Source of the DNA: an uncultured SAR86 cluster bacterium
GTDB taxonomy: Bacteria; Pseudomonadota; Gammaproteobacteria; Magnimaribacterales; D2472
Length of the DNA: 64,000 nucleotides
Direction: 5' to 3'
Assembly: GCA_902593675.1 (NCBI GenBank)
Contig: CACJJI010000003.1
Coordinates: 124,001 to 188,000 of the forward strand
In this document: in pieces, positions 1-9,108 of the stretch
How positions within the stretch are numbered: position 1 is the first letter of the stretch
How the letters are laid out: each line of letters begins with the position of its first letter
Position numbers and translations under genes: made by a program
The notes under the pieces: model-generated
Seen by the model: only the letters and a program-made list of their open reading frames with translations
Told to the model about the DNA's origin: nothing
Databases searched by the model: none

Positions 1-749
1 CCCGAGGGAATTACCTGTTGATAATCTGGAAATTTACCATCTATTAATTTGCTTTTAAAGATTAGACTTCCTACTGTGAGCTCCAATGAAGCCTCATTAA
101 TTTTTAATTCAGCATCACCATCTTCATCAGATAAAAATTTTGCTATTTCATTAATTGACTTTCTTGGGATAATTCCTGAAAAAGAGTTATCAGATTGGGT
201 GGGGAGATTTGCAACTGCCAACCTATGAGCATCTGTGGTGACGGCAGTTATTTCTCCTTCTTTAATTGATAAATACAAGCCATTTAAATAATGTCTCCAG
301 TCCTGATTGCCCATGGCAAAAGATGTATGTTTTATAAGATCTCTTAAATCCTTTGCAGGGATAATGAGTGGGGAGTCTCCAGAGTCAATATCAAAAACAG
401 GGAAGTCAATACTGGGAAGTGTTGATAGTGAGTACTTACCATATGTAGTTTTAATGTTTAATTTATCCCCGTTTAAATATAGATTTATTTCCTCTCCATC
501 TGGGATTAATCGGCAGAGTTCATTTAATTTTTTTGCTGAGGTTGTTGTTTTGCCTGGTGATTCTTGATGAGATAAAGGGCCGCTTGTTGTAACTTCAGAC
601 TCAAGATCAGTTGCTGTTAATTTGAAGGCATTTTCATCCACCTCCAATAGGACATTAGCAAGTATTGGAAGTGTTTGTCTTTTTTCTACTACACCCAAGG
701 TAGTATTAAGAGCTGAAACGATGTCCTCTTTTTTAACGGTTATTTTCAT
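1..749 (-). CDS. dnaN: DNA polymerase III beta clamp (partial, C-terminus off the window)
   Basis: Sliding clamp that tethers DNA polymerase III to DNA. Reading the minus strand from the ATG at 747-749 gives MKITVKKEDIVSALNTTLG and then about 249 residues in one open frame that leaves the window in the clamp's second domain (...DGKFPDYQQVIPS, a typical DnaN segment). The ATG abuts the stop codon of dnaA (750-752), so the two genes form a dnaA-dnaN operon with probable translational coupling. The remaining third of the protein lies beyond base 1. Identification is secure from the sequence and the neighbour. Confidence 0.95.
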   Translation of the reverse strand, partial: MKITVKKEDIVSALNTTLGVVEKRQTLPILANVLLEVDENAFKLTATDLESEVTTSGPLSHQESPGKTTTSAKKLNELCRLIPDGEEINLYLNGDKLNIKTTYGKYSLSTLPSIDFPVFDIDSGDSPLIIPAKDLRDLIKHTSFAMGNQDWRHYLNGLYLSIKEGEITAVTTDAHRLAVANLPTQSDNSFSGIIPRKSINEIAKFLSDEDGDAELKINEASLELTVGSLIFKSKLIDGKFPDYQQVIPS

Positions 750-2039
750 TTAGTTTGTTAAGGTCCTGTTTAGATTTCTATAATCTTCTTCAAGCGAAGG
801 AATTTCTTTTCTCAGTTCTTTAATCTTACTACAAGCATGTAAAACAGTTGTATGATCTCTTCCGTTAAATGCTTCTCCAATTTCAGGAAGGCTGTGATTT
901 GTTAATTCTTTTGTTAAGGCCATAGCCAGTTGTCTTGGTCTTGTTATGGATCTGCTTCTTCGTTTTGATAAAAGATCAGATAATTTAATGTTGTAATATT
1001 CCGCCACGGTTTTTTGTATATTGTCTATACTTACCATTTTTGCAGAAATAACAAAAAGATCTTTTAACGCCTCTTTTACAAATGGGATGTCTATATCTTG
1101 ATTTGCAAATCTTGAGTTTGCAACCACCCTTTTCAACGCCCCTTCTAACTCCCTAATGTTTGATCTAATCCTTTGGGCTATATATATAGCGCAATCATCT
1201 GGTAGGCTAACCCCCATTGAGTTAGCCTTACTTAATAGCACTGCGGCACGCGTTTCAAGCTCTGGCGGCTCAATAATAACAGGCAAACCCCAGCCAAGCC
1301 TTGATTTTAAGCGCTCTTCAAGCCCATCTATTTCTTTGGGATACTTATCACAAGTTAAAATCATTTGATGATTGCGATCAAGAAGCGCGTTGAATGTATG
1401 AAAAAACTCCTCTTGAGACTGCTCTTTTCCAGCAAAAAACTGGATATCATCAATTAGGAGGGCTTCCGCGTTCCTATAAAACTCTTTAAACTCGCTCATA
1501 GCCCCAAGCTGAAGGGCTTTCACCATATCTGCAACAAATTTTTCAGAATGAACATAAACTATCCTTTTTGAGTTATCTGACCTAAGTATTTCGTTGCCCA
1601 CAGCGTGCATTAAGTGTGTTTTTCCAAGGCCCACCCCGCCATAGATAAATAATGGGTTGTAATCTCCTTTAGGGTTAGCCGCAACCTGTTTTGCGGCCGC
1701 TAAAGCCATGTGATTAGATTTTCCTTCTACAAAAGTATTGAAAGTAAAGCTTTGAACGAGCCCAGGTGTGTTTTCCTCTGTGACGTTAAGTTTATCAACA
1801 AATGTTGACTTATCCAGGGTTTTAAATTTTACATTGAGGGATTCATTAGACTTATTTACTAAGCTTTCGATGATTTGGCCTAAGTTTTCTTTTACATATG
1901 TAAGAACAAAATCGTTTGGAGCGCTGATTTCAAGATCATTTTTATTAATATCGGCTCGCAGGGGTTTAATCCAGGTGTTAAACTCTTCTTGTGACAGTTT
2001 AGCCTCAAGTTTTTCAGTGCATTCAGACCAAAATTTCAA
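750..2039 (-). CDS. dnaA: Chromosomal replication initiator DnaA
   Basis: AAA+ initiator that binds DnaA boxes and melts oriC. The 429-residue product has an N-terminal domain (about 1-80), Walker A GGVGLGKT at 134-141, a Walker B-type LLIDDIQF near 195, and a C-terminal DNA-binding domain with [14 protein letters not shown] near 395. Length is slightly below the E. coli protein (467) because the linker domain II is short. It is transcribed away from rpmH and directly upstream of dnaN, as in Pseudomonas-type origins. A perfect DnaA box lies in its upstream gap at 2116-2124, compatible with autoregulation. Confidence 0.98.
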   Translation of the reverse strand: MKFWSECTEKLEAKLSQEEFNTWIKPLRADINKNDLEISAPNDFVLTYVKENLGQIIESLVNKSNESLNVKFKTLDKSTFVDKLNVTEENTPGLVQSFTFNTFVEGKSNHMALAAAKQVAANPKGDYNPLFIYGGVGLGKTHLMHAVGNEILRSDNSKRIVYVHSEKFVADMVKALQLGAMSEFKEFYRNAEALLIDDIQFFAGKEQSQEEFFHTFNALLDRNHQMILTCDKYPKEIDGLEERLKSRLGWGLPVIIEPPELETRAAVLLSKANSMGVSLPDDCAIYIAQRIRSNIRELEGALKRVVANSRFANQDIDIPFVKEALKDLFVISAKMVSIDNIQKTVAEYYNIKLSDLLSKRRSRSITRPRQLAMALTKELTNHSLPEIGEAFNGRDHTTVLHACSKIKELRKEIPSLEEDYRNLNRTLTN

Positions 2040-2215
2040 TTTATAAGACCTCCAGTAGAAAAGTTAGTCTAACAAAAACTAACAAGATATCTACAGCATA
2101 AGCATATGTATTTTCTGTGGATAACTTGTTGGTATCTAAAGGTTTTATTTTTGAGCTTTTTTTCTTTCAATTCACTCACAATGCTTTATAATTTTGCACT
2201 TATTTTTGAGTAATT
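2040..2215. promoter_or_regulatory. dnaA/rpmH divergent intergenic region with a DnaA box
   Basis: The 176-bp gap holds the divergent promoters of dnaA (minus) and rpmH (plus). It contains TGTGGATAA at 2116-2124, the exact complement of the DnaA-box consensus TTATCCACA, and a weaker ATATCTACA nearby. In Pseudomonas-type chromosomes oriC lies between these genes, but there it is longer with several boxes. Here only one strong box is visible, so it may be only an autoregulatory site. Confidence 0.6.
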
Positions 2216-2350
2216 ATGAAAAGAACATTTCAACCCAGCACACTAAAAAGAAAACGCACCCATGGTTTTAGAGTAAGGATGTCAACCAAGGCTGGTAGGG
2301 CAATTATTGCCAATAGAAGAAAGAAGGGTCGCAAAGTATTAACTGCTTAA
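2216..2350 (+). CDS. rpmH: 50S ribosomal protein L34
   Basis: Small ribosomal protein of the large subunit. The 44-residue product starts [19 protein letters not shown] and ends KGRKVLTA, matching the L34 family over its whole length, with normal size. It is too short for most ORF lists but unmistakable. The stop codon at 2348-2350 overlaps the beginning of rnpA, the usual gene order. No clear Shine-Dalgarno is seen immediately upstream. Confidence 0.97.
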   Translation: MKRTFQPSTLKRKRTHGFRVRMSTKAGRAIIANRRKKGRKVLTA

Positions 2351-2648
2351 AATTTTAGGCTTCGTTATTTCAAAAAAAATTTATCATTCAAACCATGCAT
2401 CAATATTTTTTGATGTTAATTCTAAAAATCAAAAACTGAAGATTGTTGTTAAGAAGAGAGATTATTCTTTAGCCATTCATCGCAACAAAGTTAAGCGCTG
2501 GATAAGAGAGATTTTTAGAAAAAATTTGTTGGGTGAGGGGTTTGTTGTGGTTGTGAGAGGGGGTTTTTTAGAGGCTGGTTTTAAAAATGCTTCTTGTGAT
2601 TTTGGGCGTGCGTTAGATAATTTTGTAAATAATTCACAAGGCGATTAA
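2343..2648 (+). CDS. rnpA: Ribonuclease P protein component (probable CTG start)
   Basis: Protein subunit of RNase P, which helps the RNA subunit process tRNA 5' ends. The frame ending with TAA at 2646-2648 contains the family signature [16 protein letters not shown], matching the RNR helix, preceded by [19 protein letters not shown] (central beta sheet). The frame is closed upstream by a stop at 2340-2342, and no ATG, GTG or TTG occurs before the conserved core. The best start is CTG at 2343, overlapping the rpmH stop, giving about 101 residues versus 115-120 usually, so the N-terminus is short. Non-canonical initiation, coupled to rpmH translation, is inferred. Confidence 0.85.
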   Translation: MLKILGFVISKKIYHSNHASIFFDVNSKNQKLKIVVKKRDYSLAIHRNKVKRWIREIFRKNLLGEGFVVVVRGGFLEAGFKNASCDFGRALDNFVNNSQGD

Positions 2649-2649
2649 T

Positions 2650-2862
2650 ATGAAAAAGTTTTTGATATTTTTGATTGATTTTTATCAAAAATACTTGAGT
2701 TTTTTGCTAGGAAAGAGTTGTAGGTTTGAACCAACGTGCTCTCAATACACAAAAGAGAGTATTGAAGCACACGGGGTGTTTGTTGGTGGCTACTATTCGA
2801 TAATAAGAATTTTAAAATGTGGTCCATGGTCAGTTGGCGGGGTGGATGAGGTAAAAAAATGA
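2650..2862 (+). CDS. yidD: Membrane protein insertion efficiency factor YidD
   Basis: Small membrane-associated factor that assists YidC/Sec insertion of inner-membrane proteins. The 70-residue product has an N-terminal hydrophobic amphipathic helix and the family cysteine pattern CRFEPTCSQYTKESIEAHG, then a YSIIRILKCGPWSVGGVDEV tail, all typical. It begins two bases after rnpA stops and overlaps the yidC start by 4 bases (ATGA), so translation is probably coupled along rnpA-yidD-yidC. Confidence 0.95.
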   Translation: MKKFLIFLIDFYQKYLSFLLGKSCRFEPTCSQYTKESIEAHGVFVGGYYSIIRILKCGPWSVGGVDEVKK

Positions 2863-4421
2863 ATTTGAGATATATATACATTGGCTCTGTTGTTGTTTTG
2901 TCATATGTTTTATTTTTGTCATGGAACGCAGAAAAAGAAATCAAACAAGAGTTTGTAGAAGCATCATTAATAGAGCAGAACAAAAGCGGAGAGCTTTTGC
3001 CCGCTGGAGAAACGGTTGGTTTTGTTCAAATCCAAAACGAAAAGCTTGATGTTTTGGTTAGCCCTTCTTCAGGAAAGATTTGGCAGGCCAGGCTTAAAGA
3101 ACACACATATTTAAATAACAAAGAATCACAAGGTGTGAGGCTGTTTGGTTATGATCTTCTTTCAGGTTTTAAGTTTTATTTAAACAGCGGTTTTGTCTCG
3201 GAGGGTGAGGGTTTTGAGGTTGTAGGGGTAACCCCGTCTTCGGTTAGTCTTGTCTCGTTGGATGGACAAATATCAAAAACCATATCCTTAAAAGAGGGGG
3301 ATTATGAGTTGATAATTAAAGATGGTTGGGTGGGAGAGCTCCCAGCCGATGTTCCGACCCCTTATATTGCGATGTATAGAACGGATGGAAGGGCTCTTGA
3401 CGCTAGGGATAATTTTTTTGAAAACAGCTCATATACCGGGGTGGCTTTTAATACTCCAGACGAACCCTATGCAAACACAAGGCTAAGAAGTATAGATGAA
3501 GGGGTTGAGTACTTTCAGCGCGGGGGATGGGTTGCTTTTATACAAAAGTATTTTATGGCTGCAATTATCACCCCCTCTGACAGAATTCAAACCTTAATAG
3601 CCTTGCCCCCATCAAATGGATCAGACACATATGTTATGGGTGCTATTTCGAGAGAAACCAAGGCTAGTGAAATAGTGTCAGGTGTTGAGCATAGGGTTTT
3701 TCTTGGACCAAAAGTTAGGTCAGACTTAATAACTAGGGCTCCAGATTTGGAGCTAACAATTGATATGGGCTGGTTTTGGTTTTTAGCACAGCCTTTAATG
3801 ATGTTGTTGAGCATGATTAATGTTTTGGTTGGGAATTGGGGCGTCTCTATAATTTTATTAACGTTTTTAATTAAGTTATTGTTGTGGCCTGTATCAGCCA
3901 AGGGGTTTTCAAGCATGGCGAAAATGAGAACAGCTGGTCCAAAATTAAAAGAAATCCAGGAAAGATATAAAGATGATAGGGCTAAATTAGGGACCGAAAT
4001 GATGGCTCTTTATAAGAAAGAGGGTATTAACCCTGCTGGAGGCTGTTTTCCGTTGTTGCTTCAAATGCCGGTATTTATAGCGTTTTTCTTTTGTTTGCGT
4101 GAAAGTGTAGAGCTTAGGCATGAATCATTCTTTTTTTGGATCCAAGACCTTTCAGCCCCAGATCCATTTTTTATATTGCCTGTAATATTTGCGGGTCTTA
4201 TGTATTTAACACAACAGCTCAACCCCCAACCCCCAGGGATGGATCCGACTCAGGCCCAAATCATGAAGTTTATGCCTGTTATGATAGCGGCAATTTTTAT
4301 TATTATGCCTGCGGGCCTTGTTTTGTATTCTGTGGCAAACAGCGCAATATCTCTAATTCAACAAAGAGCTATGTATAAAAAATATGGGGCCTCGGATTTC
4401 TCTGGACCAGGTGCTACTTAG
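2859..4421 (+). CDS. yidC: Membrane protein insertase YidC
   Basis: Inner-membrane insertase and chaperone of the Oxa1/Alb3 family. The 520-residue product has an N-terminal membrane anchor (about 5-22), a large periplasmic beta domain (about 50-300), then five membrane helices starting near residue 310, with the conserved VGNWGVSIILLTFLIKLL and GGCFPLLLQMPVFIAFFFCL segments. It is somewhat shorter than E. coli YidC (548). It sits in the usual rpmH-rnpA-yidD-yidC-mnmE cluster. Confidence 0.98.
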   Translation: MNLRYIYIGSVVVLSYVLFLSWNAEKEIKQEFVEASLIEQNKSGELLPAGETVGFVQIQNEKLDVLVSPSSGKIWQARLKEHTYLNNKESQGVRLFGYDLLSGFKFYLNSGFVSEGEGFEVVGVTPSSVSLVSLDGQISKTISLKEGDYELIIKDGWVGELPADVPTPYIAMYRTDGRALDARDNFFENSSYTGVAFNTPDEPYANTRLRSIDEGVEYFQRGGWVAFIQKYFMAAIITPSDRIQTLIALPPSNGSDTYVMGAISRETKASEIVSGVEHRVFLGPKVRSDLITRAPDLELTIDMGWFWFLAQPLMMLLSMINVLVGNWGVSIILLTFLIKLLLWPVSAKGFSSMAKMRTAGPKLKEIQERYKDDRAKLGTEMMALYKKEGINPAGGCFPLLLQMPVFIAFFFCLRESVELRHESFFFWIQDLSAPDPFFILPVIFAGLMYLTQQLNPQPPGMDPTQAQIMKFMPVMIAAIFIIMPAGLVLYSVANSAISLIQQRAMYKKYGASDFSGPGAT

Positions 4422-4433
4422 GGGTATATTTTT

Positions 4434-5741
4434 TTGATCTTCGCTCTTGCAACCCCAATAGCGCAATCTGCAATAGGTGTATTCAGGATTTCTGGAGCGG
4501 GGTGTTGTGATGTTTTTAATGGGGCTTTAAACAAACCTATAACTAAATATAGGGAGGTTTTTTTGCGTGATGTTTTATGGGATGAGGTTTTAATAGATAG
4601 GTGTTCGGTTGTGTTTTATTCCGGTCCTCATAGTTACACTGGAGAAGATTCTGTGGAGGTTTTTTGTCATGGAGGCCTTTCTGTCATCAAATCCTTAACA
4701 GGTGTTTTTTTGGGTTTGGGGTTTAAAGAGGCTGGCCCGGGTGAATTTTCAAAAATAGCTTTTGAAAATGGAAAATTATCCTTAAATGAAGCAGAGGCTG
4801 TCGCAGACCTTATTCACTCAGAAGATGTTGATAGGGGTCATCTGTCTTCAGAGGCTGTTGCTGGAAAATTGAGCTCCATTATTTCAGACTTGGGTAATGA
4901 GGTTGATGGATTAAGGGTTTTTGTTGAAGGAAGTATAGATTTTTCTGATGAGGATTATGATTTTATTCTTGAGGGGGGCGTGGAAGAAAGATTAGTAAAA
5001 ATAAAATCTTCGTTGGTTGACTTAATTGACTCCTCTTTGGTCTCGACAAAAAAATTATCTAAAAATAGGGTATTGTTTTTTGGGCCGCCTAATACAGGCA
5101 AATCCTCTTTGTTTAATCGTTTGCTCGGTTTTGAGAGGGCGCTTGTATCAAGTCAGCCTGGAACAACTCGGGATTTAATTGATTCAGAAATGTTTTATAA
5201 CAGTGTAAATATGGAGTTGGTTGACTCTGCTGGCATAAGAGATACGAGTGACTCAGTTGAGGCTGACGGTGTTGCTCTTTCTAACAATGAAATAGAAGAC
5301 TCCGCCCTGGTTTTAATTGTTTTAGATCATAACACCGAGGTTTATGTTGAAAGTTTTAAATCTATGATGGATAAAAAAAACCACTTACTAATATTTAATA
5401 AATCAGATGAAAAAAACCCTATTGATCAATATGACTGTGTTGTGTCTGCTAAGTCAGGAAAAGGTGTGCAAAAATTAAAAAAAATGATTTTTGATTCTAT
5501 ACAACAAAGTAAAAATGTCTCGAAAAAAACTTTTATTATCAGAGAGCGTCATCTTGCTTTGTTTAACACAGCTCTATCTTCTTTGGATGCTTGTATAGAA
5601 AAAATTTCAAATGAAAAAGATGTAGACGTCGCCGCTGAGGACCTTAGGTTAGTTAGATCTTCGTTTGATGAGTTCTTGGGTATTAAATACCCAGACGAGT
5701 TGCTTGGTGATATTTTTAATGATTTTTGCATAGGGAAGTAG
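4434..5741 (+). CDS. mnmE: tRNA uridine-5-carboxymethylaminomethyl GTPase MnmE
   Basis: GTPase that acts with MnmG to modify the wobble uridine (U34) of certain tRNAs. The 435-residue product has the N-terminal tetrahydrofolate-binding domain, a G domain with P-loop GPPNTGKSS near 216, PGTTRD and DSAGIRDT switch motifs, an NKSD specificity motif, and the diagnostic C-terminal CIGK. The start is TTG at 4434 with an AGGGG ribosome site about 8 bases upstream. The gene is strikingly G/T-rich on the plus strand, unlike mnmG directly after it. Confidence 0.97.
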   Translation: MIFALATPIAQSAIGVFRISGAGCCDVFNGALNKPITKYREVFLRDVLWDEVLIDRCSVVFYSGPHSYTGEDSVEVFCHGGLSVIKSLTGVFLGLGFKEAGPGEFSKIAFENGKLSLNEAEAVADLIHSEDVDRGHLSSEAVAGKLSSIISDLGNEVDGLRVFVEGSIDFSDEDYDFILEGGVEERLVKIKSSLVDLIDSSLVSTKKLSKNRVLFFGPPNTGKSSLFNRLLGFERALVSSQPGTTRDLIDSEMFYNSVNMELVDSAGIRDTSDSVEADGVALSNNEIEDSALVLIVLDHNTEVYVESFKSMMDKKNHLLIFNKSDEKNPIDQYDCVVSAKSGKGVQKLKKMIFDSIQQSKNVSKKTFIIRERHLALFNTALSSLDACIEKISNEKDVDVAAEDLRLVRSSFDEFLGIKYPDELLGDIFNDFCIGK

Positions 5742-5949
5742 ATAAAATGTGGGTATTTTGTGGTTAATTTTTTTATTTTTTTTGTCCACAGGTTATTTAA
5801 CAAACTCATACAGTTTATGAGGTTTGGTTTACATAGTTTGTTAATGGTCATGCGCCTTTCTGGCCCTGGGTTTAAGAACTTTATAAACAGAAAAAGACTC
5901 CTCAATAATAACAACAATAATATATTGTTGTTATAAACTTCTTATATAT
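5742..5949. other. mnmE-mnmG intergenic region, candidate replication origin or DnaA-binding region
   Basis: This 208-bp gap is long for the window and contains several DnaA-box-like sequences: TGTGGTTAA at 5759-5767 and TTGTCCACA at 5782-5790 (each one mismatch from consensus), TGTGGGTAT at 5748-5756 (two mismatches) and TTATAAACA near 5881. It also has T-rich and AT-only stretches and a 12-bp AT-rich inverted repeat next to mnmG. In E. coli oriC lies beside mnmG. The sign of the strand composition change here is opposite to that expected of an origin, so the call is tentative. Confidence 0.45.
5908..5934. repeat. Perfect 12-bp AT-rich inverted repeat upstream of mnmG
   Basis: Arms 5908-5919 (ATAACAACAATA) and 5923-5934 (TATTGTTGTTAT) are exact reverse complements around a 3-base loop. 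It ends 15 bases before the mnmG ATG. There is no GC clamp or T-tract, so it is a poor terminator; a DNA-unwinding element, cruciform or regulator site for mnmG is more plausible. Confidence 0.6.
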
Positions 5950-7767
5950 ATGTTTGATGTAATAGTAATTGGTGGAGGGCATGCTGGGGTTGAAGCAGCC
6001 CACGCTGTTCACCGTCAGGGGCTGAAATGTTGCTTGGTAACATTTAAAATCGAGACGATTGGTCAGATGTCTTGTAACCCAGCAATCGGTGGCTTGGGAA
6101 AATCTCATCTTGTGAGAGAAGTTGATGCCCTGGGAGGAATTATGGCTTTGGCTACAGACCTTTCAGGTATTCAATCAAGAACCCTAAACACCAGAAAAGG
6201 CTTTGCGGTTCAAGCCCTGCGTGTTCAATGTGATAGAGATAAATACAAACAGGCCATTCAACAGCTCTTGTCTGACACAGATATCACAATAAAAGAAGGC
6301 GAAGTTGTAGATATTTTGATTAAAGAAAACATTATCCAAGGCGTTGAGTTGAGCTCTGGAGAACAGATTATTTCCACAAAAACCATCCTCACAACAGGAA
6401 CCTTCCTGAATGGTGTTATGTTTAAGGGTGGTGAAAAAATATCCGGCGGTCGGGTTGGTGACGAAACATCAATACCACTATCAAAAAAACTATATGACCT
6501 TAAGTTACCCATGGGCAGATTAAAAACAGGAACCCCTGCAAGGATAAAACTTTCAAGCATTGATTTAAATCTTATGGATGAGCAACCAGGTGACCCAAAC
6601 CCTCCATCGATGTCTATCCTCCAACCACCAACAAAAAAACTTCCTCAAATATCTTGTTACATAACTCGAACCAACAAAACCACACACAAAATTATTTCTG
6701 ATAACACACATCTTTCAGCAATGTATTCTGGAAAAATATCTGGAATAGGACCAAGGTACTGCCCATCTATAGAGGATAAAATTAATAAATTTAGCGAAAA
6801 AGAAAGCCATCAAATTTTTATTGAACCAGAAGGTCTAGAGAAAGATCTCGTTTACCCTAATGGAATTTCCACAAGCCTTCCAATCAAAGCACAACAAGAC
6901 TTTGTTAAATCAATAAAGGGGTTAGAAAATTGCGAGATAGAAGAATTTGGTTATGCGGTGGAATACGACTTTATTGACCCCAGATCATTGCGACCAACAT
7001 TAGAAACAAAGTTTATTAAAAACCTATATCTTGCTGGTCAAATTAACGGCACAACGGGTTACGAAGAAGCAGCAGCACAGGGTCTCGTGGCTGGCCTAAA
7101 CGCAGCCCAAGCTATTTTGGACAAACCAGAGGTAATATTTGATAGAAGTGAAGCCTATATTGGTGTGTTGATAGATGATCTAACCCTGCATGGCGTAACC
7201 GAACCATACAGAATGTTTACTAGTCGTGCGGAGTTTCGACTAATGTTATCGCAGGACACAGCATGTCAAAGGCTGACAGAAAAAGGGCACTCTTTAGGGC
7301 TCGTAGATGAAAAAACTTATAAAGAATACGAAAAAAAAGAAAAAAATTATCAAGAGTTTTTAAAAGAAATAAAAAACATCAAAACAAAACAAAATAACAA
7401 ACCGGCTACGGGCAACGACTTACTAAAAAGAACGGACCTAGATCCAGTAGAGGTGAAGAAGGTTTTAAATATTTCAGAAGATAAAAAAGAACTTTTTGAA
7501 AGAGCCGCGAATGAAATTAAGTATAGTGGCTATATTGCGAAACAAAAAAGAGAAGTTGAGAGCTCTAAAAAAAATGAAATGGCGACAATACCAAACCAAC
7601 TGGATTACACACACATAAAAGGCTTGTCGAATGAGGTTATTGAAAGATTAAACAAACACAAACCATCAACCCTGGGTCAAGCTAGCAGGCTTGAAGGCGT
7701 AACACCCGCCGCAACCAACTTAATTGCAATAACCATCAAAAAAAACAAACAACCTGAAAAGGCCTAG
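5950..7767 (+). CDS. mnmG: tRNA uridine-5-carboxymethylaminomethyl modification enzyme MnmG (GidA)
   Basis: FAD protein that partners MnmE in cmnm5U34 tRNA modification. The 605-residue product begins with the FAD-binding motif [14 protein letters not shown] (5-18), has [20 protein letters not shown], the GLVAGLNAA segment late in the Rossmann domain, [12 protein letters not shown], and the C-terminal helical domain with [21 protein letters not shown]. Length is slightly below the usual 620-630. The coding strand is A/C-rich, sharply different from mnmE. Its 3' end overlaps the probable start of rsmG by 14 bases. Confidence 0.98.
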   Translation: MFDVIVIGGGHAGVEAAHAVHRQGLKCCLVTFKIETIGQMSCNPAIGGLGKSHLVREVDALGGIMALATDLSGIQSRTLNTRKGFAVQALRVQCDRDKYKQAIQQLLSDTDITIKEGEVVDILIKENIIQGVELSSGEQIISTKTILTTGTFLNGVMFKGGEKISGGRVGDETSIPLSKKLYDLKLPMGRLKTGTPARIKLSSIDLNLMDEQPGDPNPPSMSILQPPTKKLPQISCYITRTNKTTHKIISDNTHLSAMYSGKISGIGPRYCPSIEDKINKFSEKESHQIFIEPEGLEKDLVYPNGISTSLPIKAQQDFVKSIKGLENCEIEEFGYAVEYDFIDPRSLRPTLETKFIKNLYLAGQINGTTGYEEAAAQGLVAGLNAAQAILDKPEVIFDRSEAYIGVLIDDLTLHGVTEPYRMFTSRAEFRLMLSQDTACQRLTEKGHSLGLVDEKTYKEYEKKEKNYQEFLKEIKNIKTKQNNKPATGNDLLKRTDLDPVEVKKVLNISEDKKELFERAANEIKYSGYIAKQKREVESSKKNEMATIPNQLDYTHIKGLSNEVIERLNKHKPSTLGQASRLEGVTPAATNLIAITIKKNKQPEKA

Positions 7768-8356
7768 TCCAATCAAAAGCGAAAACAAAACCAATGATCT
7801 AATAAAAATTTTTATAAAAGAAATTTTAAAATTTAACAAAGCGCATAACATTGTTGGCCGTTTCTCAGAAGAAGAAATACTTTCGCTGGATGTTCTTGAT
7901 TGCGAGACTATACTTGAGCACATAAACCCCCCACAAAAAGTACTAGACATTGGAAGCGGCGCGGGTCTGCCCGGCCTAATCATTGCTATTAACCAACCCA
8001 AGACACAAATAACCATGTCAGAGAAAAACAAAAAGAAGGCTTATTTCATTAGAAAAATGATTCGCACCCTTCAACTTACAAACGCCACAATTTTAGACAA
8101 AGCAACAACCCCAAACCTTATCATCCAAAATAAATTCGATGTCATAACAGCTAGGGCGTTAGCCACAGCGCCATCAATAATAAACATGGCCGAACACCTT
8201 TTAAACAGGGGAGGAAAATTTATTTTAATGAAGGGCTCCTTAGAAAAAATAAACGAGGAGGTTGCCCAGCTGAACAATAATAAATACTCTTATACAATCC
8301 ACAAAACAAATACATTAAATACAAACAGACACATTTTAGAAATAAACCAAAAATGA
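7754..8356 (+). CDS. rsmG: 16S rRNA (guanine-527-N7)-methyltransferase RsmG (probable CTG start)
   Basis: SAM-dependent methyltransferase modifying G527 of 16S rRNA. The frame carries [11 protein letters not shown], then the SAM-binding [10 protein letters not shown] (about 65-74) and [16 protein letters not shown], the expected RsmG order. The only ATG upstream of the end lies inside the protein, after the SAM motif (8015), so it cannot be the start. The frame is open back to a stop at 7730-7732, and the only start-like codon is CTG at 7754, giving 200 residues, close to the usual 207. It overlaps mnmG by 14 bases and parA by 4 (ATGA). Position between mnmG and parA is canonical. Confidence 0.85.
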   Translation: MKRPSPIKSENKTNDLIKIFIKEILKFNKAHNIVGRFSEEEILSLDVLDCETILEHINPPQKVLDIGSGAGLPGLIIAINQPKTQITMSEKNKKKAYFIRKMIRTLQLTNATILDKATTPNLIIQNKFDVITARALATAPSIINMAEHLLNRGGKFILMKGSLEKINEEVAQLNNNKYSYTIHKTNTLNTNRHILEINQK

Positions 8357-9108
8357 AACACGTTATCGCCATTGCCAACCAAAAAGGAGGGGTTGGAAAA
8401 ACAACTACTGCAGTTAACCTGGCTGCGGCACTTGCTGCGACAAAAAGGAAGGTTTTATTGATTGACTTAGATCCACAGGGGAATGCGAGCACAGCAGCCG
8501 GAACCCCCAAAAATGACAGAACCTTATTCCAAGTTTATTCTCAAAATCTCAACATAAACGAACACATAATCAAGTCTCCAAGTGGGTACGACGTCATACC
8601 TGGTGGAGAAAACCTTATAGCGCTTGAGGTTTATATAAGAAATGAGAGCAAACAAGGCGAGCTAAAAAAACAACTAAACCCACTCGAGTACGAATTCATT
8701 ATAATGGACACCCCACCATCACTTAACCAACTAACACTTGAATCATTGTTTGCCGCAACAGCAACACTTATACCGCTTCAATGTGAATACTATTCGCTGG
8801 AGGGGATTTCATCACTTATCAACACCATTAATACCCTTAAAAACAAAAACCTAACAGAGAACAGGGTGTTTGGGATCATCAGAACCATGGTAGATATGAG
8901 AAACAATTTAGCAAAAGAGGTTTCTGAAGAATTAGAAAAGCACTTTCCAGCCCTGGTTTTTAACACCCTAATACCAAGAAATGTTAAATTAGCAGAGGCG
9001 CCGAGTCATGGAACCTCGGCAATACAATATATGCCGTCATCTTTTGGCGCTAAAGCATATTTAGCCCTAGCTGGCGAGCTCATTAGGAGAATTGAAAGTG
9101 GCAGATAA
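8353..9108 (+). CDS. parA: Chromosome partitioning ATPase ParA (Soj)
   Basis: Walker-type ATPase that moves ParB-parS complexes during chromosome segregation. The 251-residue product starts with IAIANQKGGVGKTTTAVNLA (deviant Walker A KGGVGKTT at 11-18), then LLIDLDPQGNAST and IIMDTPPSL. The start overlaps the rsmG stop by 4 bases and parB begins inside its last codons. This is the chromosomal, origin-proximal type rather than a plasmid form, judging from length and neighbours. Confidence 0.96.
   Translation: MKHVIAIANQKGGVGKTTTAVNLAAALAATKRKVLLIDLDPQGNASTAAGTPKNDRTLFQVYSQNLNINEHIIKSPSGYDVIPGGENLIALEVYIRNESKQGELKKQLNPLEYEFIIMDTPPSLNQLTLESLFAATATLIPLQCEYYSLEGISSLINTINTLKNKNLTENRVFGIIRTMVDMRNNLAKEVSEELEKHFPALVFNTLIPRNVKLAEAPSHGTSAIQYMPSSFGAKAYLALAGELIRRIESGR

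Noticed and set aside
2645-2983. 112-residue minus-strand ORF and similar reverse ORFs throughout the window
   Set aside because: They lie opposite clear conserved genes (here yidD/yidC) with no family motifs; they are shadows of coding strands.
8015-8356. Short 113-residue gene starting at ATG 8015
   Set aside because: It is the C-terminal part of rsmG; the SAM motif and N-terminal domain are encoded in the same frame upstream.
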